Translations under genes and position numbers: made by a program
Assembly: GCA_964610745.1 (NCBI GenBank)
Contig: CAZSYL010000003.1
Location: forward strand, 49,529-113,528
Direction of reading: 5' to 3'
Length of the DNA stretch: 64,000 bases
From: SHLQ01 sp964610745
GTDB lineage: Bacteria; Actinomycetota; Acidimicrobiia; Acidimicrobiales; SHLQ01
Shown here: piece by piece, positions 52,259 through 61,190 of the stretch
Numbering within the stretch: position 1 is the stretch's first letter
Layout: each line of letters opens with the position of its first letter
Notes under the pieces: model-generated
Databases searched by the model: none
What the model saw: only the letters and a program-made list of their open reading frames with translations
Told to the model about the DNA's origin: nothing

Positions 52259-54046
52259 ATGGCCGAGTACAAGGCGCCTTTGTGGGATCTGCAGTTCATC
52301 CTTGAGACGGTCGCAAAGATCGATGACATCTCGAGCTACCCCGACTTTGCCGAGGTCGATACCGAGATGGTTGAGCCGCTTCTCGAAGAGAGTGCGCGCT
52401 TTATCGAAGAGACGGTCGCTCCGCTCAATCGTGTGAGCGATTCGCAGGGGAGCCGATGGAACGAGGACTTTACGGTCACGACTCCCGATGGATTCATCGC
52501 TGCATACAAGGCCTACGTCGACGCGGGTTGGCAGACGCTGCCCTTCGACCCAGCGTACGGCGGTGGCGGTATGCCGTGGGTAATGGCACTGGCCCTTCAG
52601 GAGATGCTGAACGCCGCATGCACGTCTTTCGCGTTGTGCCCGCTCCTCACACAGGGAGCCATCGACCTGATCTCCCATCACGGTGACGAGGCCCAAAAGG
52701 AGACATGGTTGCGTCCACTCGTCAGTGGTGAGTGGAGCGCCACGATGAACCTCACCGAACCAGACGCTGGTTCCGACGTTGGAGCGTTGCGCACCCGGGC
52801 CGAGCCCGTCGGCGACGGGACCTACAAGATCTCGGGTCAGAAGATCTTCATCACCTACGGCGAACACGATTTGGCTGACAACATCGTGCACCTGGTTCTA
52901 GCTCGCACCCCCGATGCTCCTCCCGGCACGAAGGGAATCTCAACCTTTATCGTTCCAAAGTTTCTGCTGGACGATGACGGCAATCCAACGATTCGAAACG
53001 ATGTTTCATGCACGTCGATCGAGCACAAGCTCGGCATTCACGGCAGCCCAACATGTGTCCTGCAATTCGGTGACGCGAACGGCGCGATCGGCTACCTCAT
53101 TGGCGAGGAGAACCGGGGCATGGAGTACATGTTTACGATGATGAACAACGCTCGGCTATCGGTTGGCATGCAGGGCGTCGCGATCGCCGAGCGGGCGTAC
53201 CAGGACGCTGTGGAATACGCCAAAGAGCGAACGCAGGGTCGGGCACTCGGCGCTCCTGCCGGAACGAGCTCTCCAATTATCGAGCACCTCGACGTACGAC
53301 GGATGCTCATGACCATGAAGGCCTACATCGAAGCAATGCGAGGTCTTGCATTTCTCGATGGTGCTGCCGTCGATGCCGAGGGACACCATCACGACGAGGT
53401 AGGTCGGAAGCGAGGCGCCGAACGGGCGGCCATTCTCACACCGATCGTCAAGGGGTGGTGCACCGACCTCGGCGTGGAACTGACGTCGCTCGCGGTGCAG
53501 GTCCACGGTGGAATGGGATTCGTCGAAGAAACCGGTGTGGCCCAGCACTACCGCGACGCCCGAATCAACCCGATCTACGAAGGCACTAACGGCATCCAGG
53601 CCCTCGACCTGCTCGCCCGGAAGCTGCCGCTCGACGGCGGTCGGGTGGCAAAGGAGTTGTTTGCCGACATCGACGCCGTGGCAGAGACCGCACTCAGCAC
53701 AGAGGCCACCGCAAAGATGGGTGCTGCCCTCAAAGCCACAAGCGCTGATGTACAGATGACCACAACGAAGCTCCTGGAGCGCCTTGCTACAAATCCAGCG
53801 GACGCCTTTGCGGGTGCTACCCCTTACCTTGCCATGCTGGGACAGCTGGCTGGGGGCTGGTCGATGGTGATGCAGGCAAATGCTGCTCAGGCACGCATCG
53901 AATCGGGCGACTCCAACGAACAACTTGAGGCCAAGCTGATGACGGCATCGTTCTACTGTGAGCAGCTGCTACCGCTCGCCATGGCCAATGAACCTGCAGT
54001 TCTGGCCAACGCCGACTCGCTGGCGCTCGCGGGTGACCTTTTCTAA
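52259..54046 (+). CDS. Large acyl-CoA dehydrogenase (DmdC/FadE5-like)
   Basis: A 595-residue protein from ATG 52259, with GAGGAG as ribosome site. The flavin/substrate motif is MNLTEPDAGSDVGALRT, and the QVHGGMGFVEETGVAQHYRDARINPIYEGTNGIQALDLLARKL segment includes the Glu of the family active-site region. A ~100-residue C-terminal extension (ALSTEATAKMGAALK...) marks the 600-residue clade that includes 3-methylmercaptopropionyl-CoA dehydrogenase DmdC and FadE5. It oxidises an acyl-CoA to the enoyl-CoA; I cannot tell which. It is monocistronic. Confidence 0.93.
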   Translation: MAEYKAPLWDLQFILETVAKIDDISSYPDFAEVDTEMVEPLLEESARFIEETVAPLNRVSDSQGSRWNEDFTVTTPDGFIAAYKAYVDAGWQTLPFDPAYGGGGMPWVMALALQEMLNAACTSFALCPLLTQGAIDLISHHGDEAQKETWLRPLVSGEWSATMNLTEPDAGSDVGALRTRAEPVGDGTYKISGQKIFITYGEHDLADNIVHLVLARTPDAPPGTKGISTFIVPKFLLDDDGNPTIRNDVSCTSIEHKLGIHGSPTCVLQFGDANGAIGYLIGEENRGMEYMFTMMNNARLSVGMQGVAIAERAYQDAVEYAKERTQGRALGAPAGTSSPIIEHLDVRRMLMTMKAYIEAMRGLAFLDGAAVDAEGHHHDEVGRKRGAERAAILTPIVKGWCTDLGVELTSLAVQVHGGMGFVEETGVAQHYRDARINPIYEGTNGIQALDLLARKLPLDGGRVAKELFADIDAVAETALSTEATAKMGAALKATSADVQMTTTKLLERLATNPADAFAGATPYLAMLGQLAGGWSMVMQANAAQARIESGDSNEQLEAKLMTASFYCEQLLPLAMANEPAVLANADSLALAGDLF

Positions 54047-54118
54047 CGACCCGAGGAGTGCACGCCGCCACCCGCTAAACAGTCCGCTGTCCATGGGTGT
54101 ACGCTAAACAGCAATGGA

Positions 54119-55138
54119 ATGCGTTTCCTGCGCGAAAGGGTTGGGGGTTCTGTGCAGTCACTAATCGGTGCAATCCCGTCGCCATCATTCAACTCGATTG
54201 GCCCTTTCACCATCTACGGCCTGATGATCGCTCTCGGTGTGTTCGCCGCGGTGAGTTTGGGGCAGAAACGGTGGGTCGCACGCGGCGGCCACGAAGACGA
54301 CATCACAGCAATTGCCATGTGGGCGGTTCCTGCCGGAGTTGTCGGCGCCCGTCTCTATCACGTCATTACCGACTTCCAGCTGTTCGTTGACGCTCCGTGG
54401 TGGCAGATCTTTGCGCTCCGTTCGGGTGGTCTTGGTATTCCTGGTGGAATGGCCGCGGGCATCATCGTCGGCATTTGGGTGGCCAAACGTCGTGGCATGG
54501 ATGTCGGAAAGACTCTCGATGCCATCCTCCCGGGCCTACCTCTCGCCCAGGCCATTGGACGCTGGGGTAATTGGTTCAATCAGGAGCTTTTCGGGCGCCC
54601 GACCAACCTGCCCTGGGGTTTGTCAATCGACGCTGAGCACCGTGGCTCAATTCCGGCGGAGTTTCAGTCGGTCGAGGAGTTCCCCACGTTTCATCCGACC
54701 TTTCTGTACGAGAGCATTTGGAACTTCGGGCTCACTGCGTTCATGTTGTTCGCCGACCGAAAAGGTTGGTTACCTCGGGGACGTTTGATTGCGCTTTACC
54801 TGCTCGGGTACGGCATCGGTCGTGGTTGGGTAGAAGCGTTGCGAATCGATCCCGCCAATGACATCCTCGGACTTCGCGTAAACCTCTGGATGAGCCTCGC
54901 CCTCATCATTGGTGGCATTGTCGTGATCGCCTGGCCTCGCTCTGAGGACGCATCAGCAGACGAAGTCGAAGTCATTGATATGAGTGACGAATCTGATCAG
55001 GCAAGCGGCGACGACTCCGGTGACGCCGATGCGAACGATAGCTCCGATAACGGTGTTGAGGAGTCAGACGAGGATTCGGTAGATTCCGACGACAGCGAGT
55101 TGGAACTCGCAATCGACGAGGCCACTGACGGCTCGTGA
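54119..55138 (+). CDS. lgt: Prolipoprotein diacylglyceryl transferase with acidic tail
   Basis: 339 residues from ATG 54119; GTG 54152 is an alternative start. Seven membrane helices are visible. The Lgt signature GRWGNWFNQELFG (~147-159) is complete, and HPTFLYESIWN and YGIGRGWVEALRID are conserved. The enzyme attaches diacylglycerol to the lipobox Cys of prelipoproteins, of which this window encodes several. The last ~57 residues are extremely acidic (Asp/Ser/Glu), an actinobacterial-style cytosolic extension. It overlaps the next gene by four bases. Confidence 0.95.
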   Translation: MRFLRERVGGSVQSLIGAIPSPSFNSIGPFTIYGLMIALGVFAAVSLGQKRWVARGGHEDDITAIAMWAVPAGVVGARLYHVITDFQLFVDAPWWQIFALRSGGLGIPGGMAAGIIVGIWVAKRRGMDVGKTLDAILPGLPLAQAIGRWGNWFNQELFGRPTNLPWGLSIDAEHRGSIPAEFQSVEEFPTFHPTFLYESIWNFGLTAFMLFADRKGWLPRGRLIALYLLGYGIGRGWVEALRIDPANDILGLRVNLWMSLALIIGGIVVIAWPRSEDASADEVEVIDMSDESDQASGDDSGDADANDSSDNGVEESDEDSVDSDDSELELAIDEATDGS

Positions 55139-55956
55139 AAGCCTTCGACCTTCTTTTGGAATGGCCGGTCGACAGTGTTGCCGCTGCGGCCATTGGACCG
55201 CTCGGCACGACGCATCGGCATGGCCCCACAAACGATGCGTTCGCTTTGGCGTCGGTTACGAAGCTCTTCACCGCTGCGGGAATCCATCTCGCGATCGAAG
55301 AGGGGTCCATCGCGATCGATGACGAACTGGGGGCGCTTATCGAGGGCGACCAACCACGGGGAGCGACCGTGGCGGACGTGTTAGCTCACGCCGGTGGTCT
55401 TGGGCCAAAGGGCGACATCCTCGATGATCCCGGACGTCGACGTATCTACTCCAACGGCGGCTATGAGCTTTTGGCAAACCTCGTTGAGCAAAGCACGGGA
55501 ATATCGTTCGCTGAGTATCTTTCCGAAGGCATTTTCGAACCCCTTGGAATGTCGACGACTCAGTTGCTTGGAAGCGCAGCGCACGCGGGCTGGTCAACCG
55601 TCGAGGACCTGCTTCGGTTCGTGAACGGATTGCCAGCGCTGCTCGCCCCTTCGACGGTATCGGGAATGACGAACCCCTACCTTCCGGAGCTCATCGGTGT
55701 CCTGCCGGGTTACGGCCGTCAGACGCCCAACGTGTGGGGACTTGGCCCCGAGATCCGTGGTGACAAGTCACCACATTGGACTGGCAGCGCGAATTCACCA
55801 CGCACGTGGGGACACTTTGGTCAGGCGGGCACCTTCGTATGGGTAGATCCGTCGTGTTCGGTAACTCTCATTGCACTAACCAACCGTCGGTTTGGCGAGT
55901 GGGCACTGCAGCGGTGGCCTGAGTTCGCTGACGCTGTCAGAGAAGAAGTGTCGTAG
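55135..55956 (+). CDS. Short beta-lactamase-family serine hydrolase
   Basis: A 273-residue protein from GTG 55135, overlapping the lgt stop by four bases. SxxK is SVTK at 40-43, YSN at 105-107 and the third motif is HFGQAGT at ~227. It is shorter than usual and lacks a signal peptide, so it probably acts in the cytosol. It is not closely alike to the serine hydrolase at 2776-3795 except in the motifs. Translation is probably coupled to lgt. Confidence 0.85.
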   Translation: MKAFDLLLEWPVDSVAAAAIGPLGTTHRHGPTNDAFALASVTKLFTAAGIHLAIEEGSIAIDDELGALIEGDQPRGATVADVLAHAGGLGPKGDILDDPGRRRIYSNGGYELLANLVEQSTGISFAEYLSEGIFEPLGMSTTQLLGSAAHAGWSTVEDLLRFVNGLPALLAPSTVSGMTNPYLPELIGVLPGYGRQTPNVWGLGPEIRGDKSPHWTGSANSPRTWGHFGQAGTFVWVDPSCSVTLIALTNRRFGEWALQRWPEFADAVREEVS

Positions 55957-55976
55957 TACCTCCTCATGAAGCGGAC

Positions 55977-56513
55977 TTGACTAGGTTTGACGATGTGAGC
56001 GATGTCATAAGAGTTGGTGGAGTCACCCGTGTACAGCGAACATTCGCCTTCGTGGATGTCTCGGGGTTTACGTCATACACGGATCGTGAAGGCGATGCCG
56101 CTGCGGTCGAGCTTCTCGAGATGGTTCGAGGAGCTATTCGGCGCCTGGCCTCAATACACGGCGTGCGCATCGCGAAGTGGTTGGGTGATGGGGCAATGAT
56201 CGTCGGAGTCGAACCTGAACCGGTGGTCGAGGCCGTGGTCGCCATGATCGAGGCCAACCAACAGGTGCTTCCTCTGCGAGCAGGCATCGCCGAGGGCGAC
56301 GTCATCCTCTTCGAAGGAGATGATCACATCGGCCAAGCAGTCAACCTCGCAGCTCGCCTTAGCGACATGGCAAACCCAGGTGAGATCCTCGCACCGATCA
56401 GCATGAGGACGTCGCTGCTCGTCAACACGCGTGCAATTCCTATGGGTGATCGGACGGTCCCCGGTATGGCGGAACCGGTCGAGGTCATACTCCTCGAACC
56501 CGACCATCTGTGA
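55977..56513 (+). CDS. Class III adenylate/guanylate cyclase-like protein
   Basis: 178 residues from TTG 55977; GTG 55995 in frame is a plausible start. The cyclase homology domain has both metal-binding aspartates: FVDVSGFTSYTDREGD (Asp ~27) and KWLGDGAMIVG (Asp ~71). The later GQAVNLAARLSDMANPGEILA segment carries the transition-state Asn (VNLAARL). It lacks a sensor or membrane domain and should work as a dimer. The usual substrate-specifying Lys/Asp pair was not assigned. Confidence 0.82.
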   Translation: MTRFDDVSDVIRVGGVTRVQRTFAFVDVSGFTSYTDREGDAAAVELLEMVRGAIRRLASIHGVRIAKWLGDGAMIVGVEPEPVVEAVVAMIEANQQVLPLRAGIAEGDVILFEGDDHIGQAVNLAARLSDMANPGEILAPISMRTSLLVNTRAIPMGDRTVPGMAEPVEVILLEPDHL

Positions 56514-56794
56514 GCGGCGAAAAGGCCACCAGAGACTTCACCGAAGCTGCCCGCGCCGTGATCATCGAGCTCCGATCTGGGGATGTCATGACGTACGGTG
56601 AAGTTGCTGCTGAAGCGGGATTCCCGGGAGCGGCTCGAGCGGTCGGACGATTGCTTCGCGATAGCGACGGATTGCCTTGGTGGCGAATCGTGGCAGCAAA
56701 TGGACGTTTAGTCCCTGGCCTCGAGGACGAACATCAGCGGCGCCTGGAAGCCGAAGGCATAACGGTGCGCAATGGGCGAGTCGTTCATTCTTGA
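56510..56794 (+). CDS. Alkyltransferase-like (ATL) DNA-damage protein
   Basis: A 94-residue protein from GTG 56510, overlapping the cyclase stop by four bases. It has the MGMT C-terminal fold: GDVMTYGEVAAEAGFPGAARAVGRLLR (winged helix with the Arg finger) and GLPWWRIVAANGRLVPG. The acceptor Cys of PCHRV is replaced by Trp (PWWRI, residues 56-60), as in ATL proteins, which bind O6-alkylguanine and hand it to nucleotide excision repair rather than repairing it. Confidence 0.9.
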   Translation: MSGEKATRDFTEAARAVIIELRSGDVMTYGEVAAEAGFPGAARAVGRLLRDSDGLPWWRIVAANGRLVPGLEDEHQRRLEAEGITVRNGRVVHS

Positions 56795-56871
56795 GTTGTC
56801 GGGCTCGTGGCCCTCTGAGACGACTTCGGGGCAGTACGCTGTAGGCAACTTCAAATAGTGAAAAGACACAC

Positions 56872-58029
56872 ATGACAACGACCTTCGCCGATATCGGCGT
56901 CTCGGATGATCTCTGTACCGCACTCGCCTCGCGGGGGATCACCGAACCATTTTCCATCCAGAGCATCGCGATCCCCGACGCTCTCGCCGGGCGCGATGTT
57001 TGCGGCAAGGCAAAGACGGGCTCGGGCAAGACGCTCGCCTTTGGAATTCCGGTCCTCGAGAACATCGGCCGAGCTGACCCAAAGAAGCCATTGGCCATTG
57101 CTCTTGTACCGACTCGCGAACTGGCTGTCCAGGTCGCCGAAGAGTTGGGCCCGCTCGCAAAGTCCCGAGATGTGCGCATCGCTGCGGTTTACGGCGGTGC
57201 CAACATCGAACGGCAGATCACAAAGCTGGAGAAGGGCGTCGACTTCGTAGTCGCGACTCCTGGCCGAATGATCGACCTCGTCGAGCGTAAGGCCGTCAGC
57301 CTGACCGAACTCACCCACGTCATCGTCGATGAGGCAGACCGAATGGCCGACATGGGCTTTCTGCCACAGGTCGAATGGCTTTTGCGCCAGGCAGAGCACG
57401 AGCACCAGACACTGCTGTTCTCTGCGACCCTCGATGGCGTGGTGGACAGTCTTGTCCGCCGCTATCAGTCCGATCCGGTATTTCACGAGGTCGAGTCGCC
57501 AGAGGTGACGGTCGACCAGATGACCCACCGCTTTATCCAAGTCCATCAGATGGACAAGGTGAAGGTTGCCGCCATGATTTCACGATCGGTGGGGCGAACC
57601 ATCATGTTCACCTCGACTAAGCACATGGCCGATCGGCTCGCTAAGGAACTCAATCAGCTCGACGTATCTGCTGCTGCCATTCACGGTGATCTGCGACAGA
57701 ATCATCGCGAGAAGGCTTTAAACGACTTCGGCGATGGAAAGCTATCCGTGCTCGTCGCCACCGACGTCGCAGCACGAGGTATTCACGTCGATGAGGTCGA
57801 GGTGGTCATCCACTTCGATCCACCATCTGATCACAAGACGTACCTTCATCGGTCGGGCCGAACTGCGCGCGCTGGAAGCAAGGGTCTTGTCGTCACCCTG
57901 GTGTTGTGGAACGAGGAACTCGAAGTTCGACGTCTGCAAAAGCGGGTCGGACTCGATCTACCCGTCGTCGAGATGTTCTCGAACGATGAACGTTTGGGTC
58001 GGCTGGCCGAATGGGATCCGACGACATAA
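56872..58029 (+). CDS. DEAD-box RNA helicase
   Basis: A 385-residue protein with the full motif set: Q motif near FSIQSIAIPDAL, Walker A AKTGSGKT (47-54), PTRELA, VATPGR, VDEADRM, SAT, then VATDVAARGIHV and HRSGRTARAG. It is a minimal two-domain helicase with almost no C-terminal extension. It probably remodels RNA in ribosome assembly or mRNA decay. Its last 19 bases overlap the methylase gene in a different frame. Confidence 0.95.
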   Translation: MTTTFADIGVSDDLCTALASRGITEPFSIQSIAIPDALAGRDVCGKAKTGSGKTLAFGIPVLENIGRADPKKPLAIALVPTRELAVQVAEELGPLAKSRDVRIAAVYGGANIERQITKLEKGVDFVVATPGRMIDLVERKAVSLTELTHVIVDEADRMADMGFLPQVEWLLRQAEHEHQTLLFSATLDGVVDSLVRRYQSDPVFHEVESPEVTVDQMTHRFIQVHQMDKVKVAAMISRSVGRTIMFTSTKHMADRLAKELNQLDVSAAAIHGDLRQNHREKALNDFGDGKLSVLVATDVAARGIHVDEVEVVIHFDPPSDHKTYLHRSGRTARAGSKGLVVTLVLWNEELEVRRLQKRVGLDLPVVEMFSNDERLGRLAEWDPTT

Positions 58030-59825
58030 CAGCCACTGCGCCACACTCCAACCGAGTCGCGCAGTTCCTGAACACGTTGCCCATTGGGTTGGGGCCGTCA
58101 GAGGCTGTGCGCGCAATTGCGGCGATTGCTGCACGAATTAGTGACGGCTACAGCCAAGGCGATGCACCGACATCGTTTGCACACGTTCAGGGGACGTGTC
58201 CCTCGTCGGTGGAGTCAGCCCTTGTTTTTCTCGAGGATCGAGATTGCACGCCCGACCTTCTCGGATTGGCGTGGGAACACTTGCTCGCAGACGAGACCCG
58301 GCGATCACAGGGATCCCATTTCACGCCGCGAGAAGCAGCCGAACGAGTGGCGGCTCTAGCGATCGATGAACTCAGCTGGGACGATGAAGGATCTCCACTG
58401 GTCTGGGATCCAGCGGCTGGCGGTGGAGCATTTCTCCTCGCTGCCGCGAGACGCATCGAGTCGCTGACCAGCGCGTCACGACCGAGCATCGTCGAGGCCA
58501 TGTTCGCGAGCGACATCGACTCAACGGCTCTCTTGGTTTGTCGGGCGTCGCTAGAGATGTGGTGCGGTGGTGAGGCTGCACCGAGAGCGGCGAACGCCGA
58601 CGCCCTCCTCGACCTTCCGTTGGACTGGCCAACCAATTTCGCTCTCATCGTTGGCAACCCTCCGTTTCTTGGACAGTTGACGACCGACACAGCCCGAAGT
58701 AGCGATCTGCTCGACCGCCTCAAGAACGAGTACGGGAGTGTGGCAACGGGTTATGTCGACCAGTCCGCGTTATTCGTTGAAGCCGGGATTCGGCGACTTG
58801 GCCCCGGTGGCGTGCTCGGCCTGATCTTGCCGCAGTCGTTTCTCGGAGCACGGGACGTGACCGAAGTTCGCTCGTCGGTGATGAAACAGGGCTCACTGAA
58901 GTCACTCTGGATCGACGACGTGGGTGTCTTTGCCGCCGCTGTCGATGTCTTGGCCGTGGTGATTTCGGCAGACGGCGAGGGCAGGACCGATACCTCGCTG
59001 GCCGAAGGCCAGCGTGCGATGGTGTACCTGGGCAATGGAGAAGGCAAAGCGCTCAGCGTCCCAACTGCCAAGACGTGGGCGCCTCTCCTCGCCGGCGCCC
59101 ACGGGATCCCCGTCGTTGCCGGGACGAGGAGCCAACGACGAATTGCTGATTTGGCTGCGGTCACCGCAGGCTTCAGACAGCATTTCTACGGGATTGCGGA
59201 CGCTGTTGTGGAGTCTGAGGATGTGTCTCGAAGCCACCCCGGTCGGCCGAAGCTCATGACCGCGGGGACCATCGACCCCTTGGCCAGTCTCTGGGGTGCG
59301 CGGCCAATCAAGTTCGCAGGCACCAAATGGAAGGCTCCTGAGCTCGTACTCGAGCGCATCCCTGACGCTGGGGTGCAGAAGTGGTTCGAGGATCGTCTGG
59401 TCCCGAAGCTGCTGCTGGCTTCTCAAACCCCGGTCCTCGAAGTTGTTGCTGACCCCACTGGCACAACAGTCCCATCGGTGCCGGTCATAAGCGTCGAACC
59501 TCATGATGTGTCGATGCTCTGGCACCTCGCGGCAGCCATTACCGCCCCCACGACGTGTGCGATCCTTCTCGCTGACGCCGCCGGGACTGGAATGAGCTCC
59601 AAGGCAATTCGAGTTCGAGCTTCCGCGATTGGAGACGCAGCGCTCCCAGCCCCGTCGTCGGCGTGGGACGACGGAGCTAACGCGGCGCGACGGGCACATA
59701 AGTGCTGGCTAAGCGGTGACAAGGACGGGTATCGAGGCGCACTGGAAGCGCTCGCAGGGCACATGTGTGAGGCGTATGGCGAAAACAGCGCGCTTGCGGA
59801 TTGGTGGTTGGCGAGACTCAGGTAA
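58011..59825 (+). CDS. N6-adenine DNA methyltransferase (Eco57I/TaqI-like), no nuclease seen
   Basis: A 604-residue protein. HFTPREAAERVA precedes the SAM-binding motif I DPAAGGGAFLLAA (133-145), and motif IV is NPPF (216-219), the gamma-class N6-adenine methylase signature. The part after ~370 (RSQRRIADLAAVTAGFRQHFYGI..., PIKFAGTKWKAPELVLERIPD) resembles a TaqI-type target-recognition domain. The N-terminal ~90 residues contain no PD-(D/E)xK motif I can identify, and no restriction gene is adjacent. It may be a solitary methylase or part of a defence system. It starts inside the helicase gene. Confidence 0.8.
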   Translation: MGSDDITATAPHSNRVAQFLNTLPIGLGPSEAVRAIAAIAARISDGYSQGDAPTSFAHVQGTCPSSVESALVFLEDRDCTPDLLGLAWEHLLADETRRSQGSHFTPREAAERVAALAIDELSWDDEGSPLVWDPAAGGGAFLLAAARRIESLTSASRPSIVEAMFASDIDSTALLVCRASLEMWCGGEAAPRAANADALLDLPLDWPTNFALIVGNPPFLGQLTTDTARSSDLLDRLKNEYGSVATGYVDQSALFVEAGIRRLGPGGVLGLILPQSFLGARDVTEVRSSVMKQGSLKSLWIDDVGVFAAAVDVLAVVISADGEGRTDTSLAEGQRAMVYLGNGEGKALSVPTAKTWAPLLAGAHGIPVVAGTRSQRRIADLAAVTAGFRQHFYGIADAVVESEDVSRSHPGRPKLMTAGTIDPLASLWGARPIKFAGTKWKAPELVLERIPDAGVQKWFEDRLVPKLLLASQTPVLEVVADPTGTTVPSVPVISVEPHDVSMLWHLAAAITAPTTCAILLADAAGTGMSSKAIRVRASAIGDAALPAPSSAWDDGANAARRAHKCWLSGDKDGYRGALEALAGHMCEAYGENSALADWWLARLR

Positions 59826-59854
59826 GGAACTTTGCAGAGATCGGTATGCGAAGA

Positions 59855-59870
59855 GACCCGAAACGGGTTC
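59855..59870 (+). terminator. Short GC hairpin before metX
   Basis: GACCCG-AAA-CGGGTTC folds into a compact hairpin, followed by TTATCC. It lies 30 bases after the methylase stop and 55 before metX. It may end the methylase transcript. I found no SAM-riboswitch pattern in this 99-base spacer. Confidence 0.45.
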
Positions 59871-59924
59871 TTATCCACTACGGTCGATGGTTAGTCCTGC
59901 TGTCTGGAGATCTGAAAGGAGACG

Positions 59925-61133
59925 ATGGTGAGCGAAAGTTCTAATGAGAATACGTCCATTGGCCATCGTCGAGGCTGGCCCGACTCCTTTCCCGTCACCG
60001 GAGCGTGGCGCCCTGGCGACCCCGCTGGTGCCCGGCAGTTCCATACGCACGTCAGGCCGCTCGCACTCGAGGGAGGGGGAGTGCTCGACGAAGTCACCCT
60101 GGCCTACGAGACTTGGGGAACCCTAAACGCTCGGGCCGACAATGCAATTCTCATCTGTCATGCGCTCACCGGCGACAGTCATGTAACCGGGGGAGGAGGC
60201 GGCACCTATACCGACGAGGGCTGGTGGTCACGAATCGTTGGACCAGGCCTAGCGGTCGATACCAACGAGTACTTTGTCGTCTGCGCGAACGTGCTCGGCG
60301 GCTGCCAGGGGAGTACGGGCCCCTCCTCGATAAACCCGGCGACGGGCACTCCGTACGGCTCGACATTTCCCCAAATCAGTACCCGTGACATCGTCAGGAG
60401 TCAGACCTGCCTCGGCGAGCTACTCGGCGTGGAACGCTGGTTCAGCGTCATCGGCGGTTCAATGGGCGGTATGGCCGTCCTCGAGTGGGCTGCAATGTAC
60501 CCCGATCGGGTGCGTTCCATAGCGCCGATCGCCACTGCCATGGCTGCGTCGGCACAACAGATCGCGTGGTCGGCTGTGGGACGCCTCGCAATCGCCAATG
60601 ACGCGAACTTTCACGGCGGGGACTACTACGGCCACGATGCTGGACCGGGACACGGTTTGGCGGTTGCGCGCGAGATAGCGCTCATCCACTATCGCAGCGA
60701 CGAAGAGTGGGCCGAGCGATTCGGCCGTGAACCTCTCGACCGTCTCGACGAATTCGACTCCTGGGGTCGCTTCATGGTCGAGTCCTATCTAGACCATCAC
60801 GGCCAGAAGTTCCCACATCGCTTCGATGCCAACAGCTACATCGTGCTCAATCGCGCAATGGACCTCCATGACATCGGTCGCGGCAGAGGCGGACCGGTGG
60901 CAGCGTTGGCGGCCTTTGACGGCCCCTCGATGACAGTCTCAGTCTCTTCTGATTTTCTGTACCCCAAGTATCAGCAGACCGCGCTGGCCGAGGTGCTGAC
61001 TCGGGCAGGAAGAAACTGCGCCCACCACACGATCGAGTCGGTGTACGGCCACGACGGGTTTCTCGTCGAACACGACAAGCTGGCGACGATGCTCGTCGAT
61101 TTCTTCGACAAAGTGCGCGTCGAGACGACGTAG
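59925..61133 (+). CDS. metX: Homoserine O-acetyltransferase
   Basis: A 402-residue alpha/beta hydrolase. The nucleophile elbow is GGSMGGM with Ser ~179. YETWGTLNARADNAILICHALTGDSHV and NVLGGCQGSTGPSSINPATGTPYG are MetX hallmarks, and the late LYPKYQQ and YGHDGFLVEHD supply the Asp/His region. It activates homoserine for methionine synthesis; no metY or metB is adjacent. The ATG follows GGAGACG. Confidence 0.95.
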   Translation: MVSESSNENTSIGHRRGWPDSFPVTGAWRPGDPAGARQFHTHVRPLALEGGGVLDEVTLAYETWGTLNARADNAILICHALTGDSHVTGGGGGTYTDEGWWSRIVGPGLAVDTNEYFVVCANVLGGCQGSTGPSSINPATGTPYGSTFPQISTRDIVRSQTCLGELLGVERWFSVIGGSMGGMAVLEWAAMYPDRVRSIAPIATAMAASAQQIAWSAVGRLAIANDANFHGGDYYGHDAGPGHGLAVAREIALIHYRSDEEWAERFGREPLDRLDEFDSWGRFMVESYLDHHGQKFPHRFDANSYIVLNRAMDLHDIGRGRGGPVAALAAFDGPSMTVSVSSDFLYPKYQQTALAEVLTRAGRNCAHHTIESVYGHDGFLVEHDKLATMLVDFFDKVRVETT

Positions 61134-61190
61134 CGGCGGTCGAGGCAATGCTTTTGAACAAGCAGCTTTTTGAACAAGCAGTAGACGACG

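Noticed and set aside
59826..59924. SAM riboswitch before metX
   Set aside because: Only a short GACCCG/CGGGTTC hairpin is seen; I find none of the conserved SAM-I, SAM-II or SAM-IV core strings.
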